DNA of 11,959 nucleotides, taken from NCBI GenBank assembly GCA_023227695.1, contig JALNVE010000061.1, positions 1 to 11,959 of the forward strand, in the 5' to 3' direction. Positions 6,963 to 11,959 of this stretch are shown here, piece by piece. Positions within the stretch are counted from its first letter, which is position 1. Every line of letters begins with the position of its first letter. The translations under genes were made by a program, and so were the position numbers. A model generated the notes under the pieces. That model searched no databases and was not told where the DNA came from. It saw only the letters and a program-made list of their open reading frames with translations. The stretch comes from Paludibacteraceae bacterium (lineage in GTDB: Bacteria; Bacteroidota; Bacteroidia; Bacteroidales; Paludibacteraceae).

Positions 6963-8400
6963 CTAAGTCCGGGAGAGCGTCTAGCATTCTATCAGTTCCC
7001 TTCTTATCCGTTTTACATTCAGGGTAAAGAGTTAGAATCTCCTCATTCGCCTTATTGATGGCAGGAGAAATAGGATTTAGACTATAATCGTATTCATAAT
7101 TTGTATGATCGATTTTTTTGAATAGAAGCAAAGGTTCAACAGCCGTCCAAGTAACATTCGTGAATCTTGAATTAGCAGCAAAAGAATTGTCTGTATTAAC
7201 GTATTTTATCAAACAAGAATTGAAGTGATAGTTTAAGTTTTCTTCATTGCCTTTATCCTCATTTGAAGAACCGAATTTGACCTCCTGTTGGTTTGTGCCG
7301 TAGATAATACAATTATTGAAATCAGCCTTTACCAAAGGGATGATTGGCTCGTCCGTATAGTACTTTGTATTGAGCAACATCACGGCATTGTTGAATCTTG
7401 AGTTTCTTGGGCAGTTAACAATGGTGCAGTGGTTAAACAGATAGTCGCCTCCTTGCAACATCAAACATGCATTCAAGCTGTTGGAAAACTCTGTATTGTA
7501 GGCGTAAACTTTAGCGTTGATGGCATTCAAGGCAGAGCCTTTCGTATTGTGGATGCATGAATTAGCGAGTGTCAACTTGTAGACATCCTCTTTCATTTCA
7601 GATTCTTCAATCTCAATACCGAATTCAGAGCTTCTGATGATGGCGCCAGAGAGCTTGTTGTCATAACTCTCTTTTGCGAAGATGATGCCGCCCCATTGTC
7701 CCACAATTTTGTCGTATTTTACGTCATCATAGATGTAGTCTGTTCTATGTCCGCGGAAGAGGACAGGGTAGTGTTCATCGCCCAAAACCTCCAGTTTTCC
7801 ATGTACTACAAGATAAGCGTTGGTATAAAAATAGAGTTTTGTACCTGCATCAATTGTTAGCTTTGCATTTTCGGCAATACTTAAAGAGTCATAGATGAGA
7901 TAAGGTTTATCGTTTGTCCAATGAGTATCCTCAGTTATGGTTGCTCCTTTCACAAGATGGACGTCTTGTCCACAAGTGCTGAATATCACATTCTGAGTGT
8001 TTCCGTTGTAACTGAACACTAGAGATCCGAGGATGGAGAGAGGCGCGTTTTGCCCTAGCTCTTTTATTTTCACTTGAACGAAAACATACATGCTATCGTG
8101 AGCTTTGAGCTCCACATCTTGGAAAGAATTTCCACTGCGTCCGTTTACATTCACCTGAAAGCAATCGTAGCTTGATACTAACCGTATTTCGTTTATGCGA
8201 ATATTTTCTTTTGTATCATTATAAACCATTATTCGCTTTGTAGCGGAAAGATAATTGGTGTAAAGAGTGTCGAATGAGAGTGTATCCTTGGAAAGGGTTA
8301 GTTTATAGGAAGAATCAGATGTGAAATCGTCGTCTTCACAAGCTGAAAACAGACACGAAATAAGTGAAACTAGCAGGGTTATGAACAAAAACTTCTTCAT
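6928..8400 (-). CDS. Surface lipoprotein with right-handed beta-helix
   Basis: A 490-residue lipoprotein. The signal peptide (MKKF, hydrophobic 5-18) ends in a lipobox FSAC with C21 lipidated. EDDD follows directly, resembling the acidic export signal that sends Bacteroidetes lipoproteins to the outer surface. Residues about 31-145 look like a beta-sandwich (alternating hydrophobic strands such as LTLSKDTLSFDTLY) of the Ig/Hydin sort. About 150-430 is a parallel beta-helix with short recurring units (SSEFGIEI, SCIHNTKGSAL, NTEFSNSLNACLML, HCTIVNC, NNCIIYG, NSCLIKYV). The C terminus has SPAINKA at 445-451 and LPDLGAYEY at 476-484, like the choice-of-anchor-Q type ending of such proteins. No catalytic residues of a polysaccharide lyase can be named, so binding versus enzymatic activity is open. 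It is the first gene of the leftward block. Confidence 0.82.
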   Translation of the reverse strand: MKKFLFITLLVSLISCLFSACEDDDFTSDSSYKLTLSKDTLSFDTLYTNYLSATKRIMVYNDTKENIRINEIRLVSSYDCFQVNVNGRSGNSFQDVELKAHDSMYVFVQVKIKELGQNAPLSILGSLVFSYNGNTQNVIFSTCGQDVHLVKGATITEDTHWTNDKPYLIYDSLSIAENAKLTIDAGTKLYFYTNAYLVVHGKLEVLGDEHYPVLFRGHRTDYIYDDVKYDKIVGQWGGIIFAKESYDNKLSGAIIRSSEFGIEIEESEMKEDVYKLTLANSCIHNTKGSALNAINAKVYAYNTEFSNSLNACLMLQGGDYLFNHCTIVNCPRNSRFNNAVMLLNTKYYTDEPIIPLVKADFNNCIIYGTNQQEVKFGSSNEDKGNEENLNYHFNSCLIKYVNTDNSFAANSRFTNVTWTAVEPLLLFKKIDHTNYEYDYSLNPISPAINKANEEILTLYPECKTDKKGTDRMLDALPDLGAYEYISEIKK

Positions 8401-8626
8401 CTATTTTTTTAATTAAAAATAAAAAATCGTTTGGTTGAAATACTTAAAAGCTTTTTCAGTTTTATCGTTCAATTATTTGAGACATTTTCAAGAATTTAGC
8501 AAGAAAGATAGCAGGCTATCTGACGAATAAAATCTTTAAAAAAGGCGAAAAAGCACTCAAAGAATCAACGAAAAGCACAAGTTGTTTTATACAAAAAAGT
8601 TTGTAGAAAACAGAAACAGCTCCTTA
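8401..8626 (-). other. Long leader upstream of the lipoprotein gene
   Basis: About 220 bp between the minus-strand -7 element and the lipoprotein start. It contains no ORF that I would support. It holds a dyad gatagc-ag-gctatc at 8507-8520, followed on the minus strand by TTTCTT, which is terminator-like but weak, and the palindrome aaaagctttt near 8447-8456. A post-transcriptional control element is possible but not shown. Confidence 0.4.
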
Positions 8627-8654
8627 CAAAGATAAATCTTTTTTATTAGACAAA
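8627..8654 (-). promoter_or_regulatory. Promoter for the leftward lipoprotein/EEP/kinase operon
   Basis: On the minus strand 8634-8627 reads TATCTTTG, a perfect Bacteroidetes TAnnTTTG -7 element. A TTTG at 8654-8651 lies 16 bp upstream, shorter than the usual 19-21 bp, so the -33 half is doubtful. No other minus-strand TAnnTTTG occurs between here and the gene start. Confidence 0.55.
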
Positions 8655-8668
8655 TTGATCAATGTGGA

Positions 8669-8699
8669 TTGTATTTTTATAATAAAACCCTTACTTTTG
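8669..8699 (+). promoter_or_regulatory. Promoter for the rightward acyltransferase transcript
   Basis: TACTTTTG at 8692-8699 matches TAnnTTTG, with TTG at 8669-8671 exactly 20 bp upstream, the normal -33 spacing. Transcription should begin near 8705, giving a leader of about 250 nt before the acyltransferase. It is divergent from, and about 35 bp away from, the minus-strand promoter. Confidence 0.7.
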
Positions 8700-8735
8700 T
8701 ATAACATTAAGGATTAAAATAACGCAAAAAGACGT

Positions 8736-8876
8736 ATGTCTTTGATGAAGGTGGGTTATATTAATTACCACCGTAAAGAAGATAGAAATATGATGGGTTA
8801 CGTTTTGTTTTCATTCGGCCTCTTTTCCGTTCAAAACGTTTTTTTAGTTGCACAGCTGCTGTGCTCACTTAATTAG
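8736..8876 (+). CDS. Candidate 46-codon small ORF in the acyltransferase leader
   Basis: An uninterrupted frame from ATG to TAG that begins about 30 nt after the predicted transcription start. The product has a polar, basic N-terminal half (KVGYINYHRKEDRN, residues 5-18) and a hydrophobic C-terminal half from M19 on (YVLFSFGLFSVQNVFLVA at 22-39), which could form one membrane span. No ribosome-binding site stands out, but Bacteroidota rarely show one. I do not recognise the peptide. It could be a small membrane protein, a leader peptide, or chance. Confidence 0.35.
   Translation: MSLMKVGYINYHRKEDRNMMGYVLFSFGLFSVQNVFLVAQLLCSLN
8800..8845 (+). terminator. Possible attenuator hairpin with T-run in the leader
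   Basis: acgttttg at 8800-8807 pairs with caaaacgt at 8832-8839 (8 bp, 24-nt loop) and seven T occupy 8839-8845. The same central segment (8831-8839) can instead pair over 9 bp with acgttttga at 8879-8887. This gives two mutually exclusive folds, one of them terminator-like. The stem is AT-rich and the loop long, so termination strength is uncertain. Confidence 0.4.
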
Positions 8877-8888
8877 TGACGTTTTGAC

Positions 8889-8906
8889 TTCGAAAATGGT
8901 TTCGAA
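8889..8906 (+). promoter_or_regulatory. Hairpin in the acyltransferase leader
   Basis: ttcgaaa at 8889-8895 pairs perfectly with tttcgaa at 8900-8906 around the loop atgg, 47 bp before the acyltransferase start. A further dyad gcacag-ctg-ctgtgc lies just upstream at 8850-8864. Either may be part of a leader structure. Confidence 0.4.
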
Positions 8907-8953
8907 AGGCAATAAAGCTAATTAATAGAACCCAATTAAATAGTTAAGAAGCA

Positions 8954-9508
8954 ATGAAACAGCAAATATGTCAATTTATTTTAAAGCTGATGGGATGGAA
9001 AGCATTTTTGAAGGTAGAGATGCCTGAAAAGTGTATCTTTTGTGTAGCTCCCCATACAAGCAACTTAGATTTTTTGATTGGTAAAGTTGCATTTTGTGCT
9101 GTGGGCGGACATCGACCATCTTTTTTTATCAAGAAAGATTGGTTCAAATTTCCTTTCAATCTTTTCTTCGAACCAATGGGTGGCATTCCCGTTGATAGAG
9201 GAAAGAAAACATCGCTTGTAGAGCAGGTTGTTGAGGAGTTTAATACTAGAGATCATTTTCAGGTAGCCATTACCCCGGAGGGTACAAGAAAGGCTAACCC
9301 AAAGTGGAAAATGGGCTTCTATTTTATTGCGAAGAATGCGAATGTTCCTATTCTTCTTACATACATCGATTATAAGAAGAAGATGATGGGTATTGAGAAG
9401 GTTTTCATTCCAACCGATAACGAAGAGGAGGATATCCGACAGATAAAACTTTACTTCAAGGATTTCGTAGGAAGAAATCCGGAAGGATTTTCGATTGGAG
9501 ATGTATAA
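8954..9508 (+). CDS. PlsC-like 1-acyl-glycerol-3-phosphate acyltransferase family protein
   Basis: Transfers an acyl group to a glycerolipid-type acceptor, acting at the inner face of the membrane; the exact acceptor is not certain. The family blocks are present: HTSNLD at 34-39, the catalytic HX4D (H34, D39); GGIPVDR at 76-82; TPEGTRK at 107-113, the acyl-acceptor (phosphate-binding) EGTR block; and VPI at 131-133. At 184 residues it is a short member lacking the long N-terminal membrane region of E. coli PlsC, so it may belong to the short group seen in Bacteroidota that acts on other lipids. The ATG at 8954 is preceded by AAGAAG. It is monocistronic by appearance, with a long leader before it and a strong hairpin after it. 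Confidence 0.85.
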   Translation: MKQQICQFILKLMGWKAFLKVEMPEKCIFCVAPHTSNLDFLIGKVAFCAVGGHRPSFFIKKDWFKFPFNLFFEPMGGIPVDRGKKTSLVEQVVEEFNTRDHFQVAITPEGTRKANPKWKMGFYFIAKNANVPILLTYIDYKKKMMGIEKVFIPTDNEEEDIRQIKLYFKDFVGRNPEGFSIGDV

Positions 9509-9526
9509 TCAACGTTTTAAATAGCG

Positions 9527-9572
9527 AAAAGGCAAATAATCATAAAATTACGGATGATTATTTGCCTTTTTT
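9527..9572 (+). terminator. Intrinsic terminator after the acyltransferase gene
   Basis: A perfect 17-bp stem pairs 9527-9543 (aaaaggcaaataatcat) with 9554-9570 around a 10-nt loop, with the T-run TTTTTT at 9567-9572. The matching A-run on the other side makes it potentially bidirectional. It begins 19 bp past the stop codon. Confidence 0.9.
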
Positions 9573-9592
9573 ATTAGAGATAAAAGATAGAA

Positions 9593-10357
9593 ATGAAAGT
9601 TGCATTTTTTCAATATGATATTGTTTGGCAGGACAAAGAGGCGAACTTTCAAAAGGTGGAAAACCAATTGAAAGCTGGCATTGATGGGGATGTGCTCGTC
9701 CTTCCAGAGATGTTTAATACGGGTTTTTGTATGGAGCCTGAGGGTTTGGCAGAACCGACAGAGGGTCGTACGGTTGCCCTACTTCAAAAATGGTCACAGT
9801 TGTATGATCTGGCCATCTGCGGTAGCTTCATCGCTCTAGAGGGCGGAAAATACTATAATAGAGGCTTTTTTATCACACCTACAAATGCGTATTATTACGA
9901 TAAGCATCATCTCTTTGTGATTGGTGCGGAGGGTGCCCATTATACGGCTGGCGATAAACCGCTCATTATTAATTACCGAGGTTGGAATATCGCTTTGCAG
10001 ATCTGTTTTGATCTGCGTTTCCCGGTTTGGGCTAGAAATGTCGACAATGCCTATGATTTGTTGGTTTATGTGGCTAACTGGCCAACGTCGCGAGTTTCTG
10101 CCTGGAATGTACTGTTGGCAGCCCGTGCCATCGAGAACCAAGCGTATGTGTGTGGTGTGAATCGAGTAGGAAAGGATGATTTTGGATCTGATCATAACGG
10201 TTGTTCTGCCGTTTACGATTTTAAGGGAAATGCCTTGATAAAGCTTGAGGATGGTGTGGAGAAACTCACTGTTGTTGAGATTTCGAAAGAGGAGTTGGAT
10301 CGTTTCAGAAAGAAATTTCCAGTTTATCGAAGCGCGGATAGATTTGAAATAAAATGA
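9593..10357 (+). CDS. Nitrilase-superfamily amidase, omega-amidase (YafV-like)
   Basis: Carbon-nitrogen hydrolase, cytosolic, 254 residues, the usual length for the omega-amidase group. The catalytic triad is visible: E39 in LPEMF, K104 in YDKHHLF and C138 in QICFDLRFP. The Phe/Trp-rich surroundings (FNTGFCME at 41-48, CGSFI at 76-80, YVANWPTSR at 159-167, ENQAYVCGVNRVG at 181-193) fit enzymes that deamidate 2-oxoglutaramate or 2-oxosuccinamate left by glutamine transaminases, often tied to methionine salvage. No transaminase or salvage gene adjoins it here. The ATG at 9593 has AGAAA before it. No promoter match is clear in the 84-bp gap, so expression may depend on read-through of the upstream hairpin or on an unrecognised promoter. 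Confidence 0.88.
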   Translation: MKVAFFQYDIVWQDKEANFQKVENQLKAGIDGDVLVLPEMFNTGFCMEPEGLAEPTEGRTVALLQKWSQLYDLAICGSFIALEGGKYYNRGFFITPTNAYYYDKHHLFVIGAEGAHYTAGDKPLIINYRGWNIALQICFDLRFPVWARNVDNAYDLLVYVANWPTSRVSAWNVLLAARAIENQAYVCGVNRVGKDDFGSDHNGCSAVYDFKGNALIKLEDGVEKLTVVEISKEELDRFRKKFPVYRSADRFEIK

Positions 10358-10414
10358 AATAAGCATACAATTTGTCCTTTTTGATTTCTATCAAACCAAT
10401 AGGATGAAAATTGT

Positions 10415-10446
10415 TTTGCGTAATCAAATGGAATTTTGCATCTTTG
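10415..10446 (+). promoter_or_regulatory. Promoter of a possible small RNA
   Basis: TTTG at 10415-10418 and CATCTTTG at 10439-10446 are separated by 20 bp. This matches the Bacteroidetes -33/-7 pair except for the first T of TAnnTTTG. It lies 58 bp past the nitrilase stop and is followed by no supported ORF. Confidence 0.55.
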
Positions 10447-10452
10447 TAATGC

Positions 10453-10537
10453 AAACAAAAAACAGGTAGATTTTTCATAGTTAAGGTTTAGATTAAATGG
10501 TGTTAAGGGAAACTGTGAAGTTTCCCTTAACTTTTTA
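10453..10537 (+). ncRNA. Candidate small RNA of about 85 nt
   Basis: A short unit bounded by a promoter-like pair (10415-10446) and a strong terminator hairpin (10502-10536), with no coding frame beyond a 13-codon one. The 5' half is A-rich and unstructured, a layout common in trans-acting small RNAs. I do not recognise it as a known family. Alternatively the hairpin just ends the nitrilase transcript, 145 nt after its stop. Confidence 0.4.
10502..10536 (+). terminator. Intrinsic terminator upstream of panB
   Basis: A perfect 12-bp stem pairs gttaagggaaac (10502-10513) with 10520-10531, loop tgtgaa, followed by TTTTT at 10532-10536. Confidence 0.9.
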
Positions 10538-10660
10538 ATAACCACATTATTTAGCATTAATTCAGGATCAAATTACACAGATTATTTTTTTCACAAATCG
10601 AATGGTTATATTTCGTGTTTTGTTGTCAGTCAAAACCAGTTAGATCAATTGAAAATAAAA

Positions 10661-10681
10661 CGTTGAGATTTTCTGTCAACG
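10661..10681 (+). promoter_or_regulatory. Dyad upstream of the panB promoter
   Basis: cgttga (10661-10666) is repeated inverted as tcaacg (10676-10681), centred about 55 bp upstream of the -7 element. It could be an operator, or chance in AT-rich DNA. The remainder of 10538-10720 shows nothing else that I can support. Confidence 0.25.
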
Positions 10682-10723
10682 AACAGTTTTAAATTTAAAA
10701 TACCTTTTCCTAAAATAAATACG

Positions 10724-10731
10724 TACCTTTG
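10724..10731 (+). promoter_or_regulatory. panB promoter -7 element
   Basis: TACCTTTG matches TAnnTTTG exactly. It puts the transcription start about 20 bp before the panB ATG. No TTTG is seen at the expected -33 distance. A near match, TACCTTTT, sits at 10701-10708. The start is preceded by AAGGAA at 10754-10759, a fair ribosome-binding site. Confidence 0.65.
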
Positions 10732-10759
10732 TACATCAAATGAATTTAATTGTAAGGAA

Positions 10760-11578
10760 ATGTCTATACATAACGAAAACATCAAAAAGATTACAACAAG
10801 TGTGTTGTTGAAAATGAAGGCAGAAGGAGAGAAAATCTCCATGCTAACGGCTTATGATTATTCAATGGCTTCTATTGTAGACCAAGCTGGAATGGATGTC
10901 ATTCTAGTAGGTGATTCGGCTGGTAATGTAATGTCTGGTTTTTCTTCAACAATTCCAGTCACATTGGATCAGATGATTTACCATGCTCAGTGTGTAGTTC
11001 GTGGTGTAAAGAGAGCTCATGTTGTTGTTGATATGCCATTTGGAAGTTATCAATGCTGTCATACAGACGGAGTCCGCTCTGCAATTAGAATTTTGAAGGA
11101 GTCTGGTGCAGATTCAGTTAAGATTGAGGGCGGAGAGGAGTTTGCCGGAACAATCAAGAAGATTATCGATGCAGGTGTTCCTGTTATGGGCCATTTGGGT
11201 TTGATGCCTCAGTCAATCAATAAATACGGTTCTTATGCATTGCGTGCCAAGGACGATACGGAGGCTCAGAAGTTGATTTCCGATGCTAAAATTCTTCAAC
11301 ACATAGGTTGTTATGGTTTGGTTTTGGAGAAAATTCCAGCTGCATTGGCAAAACAAGTTGCCGATTCTCTTACCATTCCGGTTATCGGAATTGGTGCAGG
11401 AAGCGGTGTTGATGGTCAGGTTCTTGTGTTGCAGGATATGTTGGGTATCAACAATGGTTTTTCACCAAAGTTTTTACGTAGATATGCGAATTTATATGAG
11501 GATATCTCCAAGGCTGTTGGTTCATATATTGACGATGTGAAATCTGTTTCTTTCCCTAACGAGAACGAACAGTATTGA
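10760..11578 (+). CDS. panB: 3-methyl-2-oxobutanoate hydroxymethyltransferase (ketopantoate hydroxymethyltransferase)
   Basis: First committed step of pantothenate (coenzyme A precursor) synthesis: 5,10-methylenetetrahydrofolate plus 2-oxoisovalerate gives ketopantoate. Cytosolic, Mg-dependent, usually decameric. The 272-residue length is normal. Motifs in order: TAYDY at 30-34, VGDS at 50-53 (metal-binding D52), DMPFGSY at 91-97 (D91), KIEGG at 121-125 (E123), GHLGLMPQS at 144-152, LEKIP at 189-193 with the likely catalytic E190, and IGIGAG at 209-214. The core is intact. It stands alone: no panC, panD or panE follows, and a terminator comes 23 bp after the stop, so the rest of the pathway must lie elsewhere. 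Confidence 0.97.
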   Translation: MSIHNENIKKITTSVLLKMKAEGEKISMLTAYDYSMASIVDQAGMDVILVGDSAGNVMSGFSSTIPVTLDQMIYHAQCVVRGVKRAHVVVDMPFGSYQCCHTDGVRSAIRILKESGADSVKIEGGEEFAGTIKKIIDAGVPVMGHLGLMPQSINKYGSYALRAKDDTEAQKLISDAKILQHIGCYGLVLEKIPAALAKQVADSLTIPVIGIGAGSGVDGQVLVLQDMLGINNGFSPKFLRRYANLYEDISKAVGSYIDDVKSVSFPNENEQY

Positions 11579-11600
11579 TTTCATTTCTGAAGGAAATTTG

Positions 11601-11633
11601 AAGGCTGCATGAGAGTGCAGCCTTTTTGTTTTT
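11601..11633 (+). terminator. Intrinsic terminator after panB
   Basis: A perfect 9-bp stem pairs aaggctgca (11601-11609) with tgcagcctt (11616-11624), loop tgagag, followed by a T-rich tract at 11623-11633. Confidence 0.92.
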
Positions 11634-11682
11634 ATATATAAAAAGAAGAAGAGAAGGTCATCTTCATGTATAATGTGTGCTT

Positions 11683-11775
11683 CCCCTCTGGGGCGGGTGA
11701 ATTCCTCATACAAACACATTGATAACCAGGGCGGTGCCCTGGTCTGGCGTTGTATTGGGCTTTCAGCTAGGGTGC
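11683..11775. repeat. Degenerate REP-like palindromic element
   Basis: This stretch is GC-rich, unlike its AT-rich surroundings, and holds two hairpins: cccc-tct-gggg at 11683-11693 and accagggc-ggt-gccctggt at 11725-11743. A decayed gggctttcagct segment follows near 11757. The order and wording resemble the dispersed palindromic repeats with CCAGGGC..GCCCTGG cores common in Bacteroidota and Planctomycetes genomes, sometimes moved by TnpA_REP transposases. That resemblance is from memory and was not searched. The frame across it (11522-11779, minus strand) is not a credible protein. Confidence 0.5.
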
Positions 11776-11838
11776 TCAAAACTTGGTTCTAAAAACATGC
11801 TTGGTTTGATAGAGTTTTTATTCGTTTTGACACAAGAT

Positions 11839-11959
11839 TTTGACCTATGGGTCAATTTGCGTGGTGCAACATGCTCTAATCTGCGATAAATGCTGGTGGT
11901 TTGAGAGATTCAAAACATTCAGAGCCAAAATCGAGCAATGTAACTTCTCTATAGGTCAA
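11839..11959. repeat. Right arm of the 119-bp inverted repeat
   Basis: Positions 11839-11957 are the exact reverse complement of 1-119, and two further bases complete the edge ATAGGTCAA that pairs with TTGACCTAT at 11841-11849. Only one inverted copy of the 19-bp repeat (11848-11866) is present on this side. Between the REP-like element and this arm (11776-11838) there is nothing that I can assign. Confidence 0.9.

Noticed and set aside
9836..10366. 176-residue ORF antisense to the nitrilase
   Set aside because: It lies opposite a gene with an intact catalytic triad and has no motif of its own.
10324..10557. 77-residue minus-strand ORF between the nitrilase and panB
   Set aside because: It covers a promoter-like pair and a perfect terminator hairpin on the other strand, and its sequence shows no domain.
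11522..11779. 85-residue minus-strand ORF
   Set aside because: It runs through the panB end, the panB terminator and the REP-like palindromes; the product has no recognisable features.
1..11959. Composite transposon carrying the whole window
   Set aside because: The inverted arms would allow it, but the content is housekeeping genes with similar base composition and no transposase is visible; a contig break at a repeat is simpler.

Overview
The window is chromosomal DNA of a member of the Bacteroidota, most likely order Bacteroidales. Three things point there: promoter elements of the TAnnTTTG type (8692-8699, 10724-10731, and 8627-8634 on the minus strand), a lipoprotein with an acidic run directly after the lipidated cysteine as in Bacteroidetes surface lipoproteins, and the closest-looking protein families (PRK07105-like pyridoxamine kinase, LytS/LytT pair, choice-of-anchor-Q-like beta-helix lipoprotein). 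No sequence search was run, so the genus is not assigned.

Layout. Positions 1-365 carry no gene: they hold repeated sequence (one arm of a perfect 119-bp inverted repeat whose partner lies at the other end of the window, plus three 19-bp direct repeats) and the terminator of the leftward gene block. From 8400 down to 366 seven genes run on the minus strand with gaps of -35 to +75 bp: a beta-helix surface lipoprotein, a secreted endonuclease/exonuclease/phosphatase (EEP) protein, a LytS-type histidine kinase, a LytTR response regulator, a pyridoxamine/pyridoxal kinase, a COG2509-type FAD flavoprotein and adenosine deaminase. A divergent promoter region at 8401-8953 separates them from three plus-strand genes: a small PlsC-like acyltransferase, an omega-amidase-like nitrilase and panB. 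Each plus-strand gene has a hairpin terminator somewhere downstream. The right end (11639-11959) holds a degenerate REP-like palindromic element and the second inverted-repeat arm.

How the genes fit together. The first four minus-strand genes look like one signalling module: two exported proteins translated just ahead of a membrane kinase and its DNA-binding regulator. Pyridoxamine kinase (vitamin B6 salvage), the flavoprotein and adenosine deaminase (purine salvage) follow as housekeeping genes, probably with internal promoters or partial termination. On the plus strand, the acyltransferase belongs to lipid metabolism, the nitrilase to deamidation of 2-oxoacid amides, and panB to the first step of pantothenate synthesis.

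Most coding content is ordinary. The less ordinary parts are the intergenic regions: an untracked 46-codon ORF with an overlapping pair of mutually exclusive hairpins upstream of the acyltransferase, a promoter-plus-terminator unit (candidate small RNA of about 85 nt) between the nitrilase and panB, and the repeated ends. I did not find a defence system, CRISPR array, tRNA, rRNA or transposase gene.
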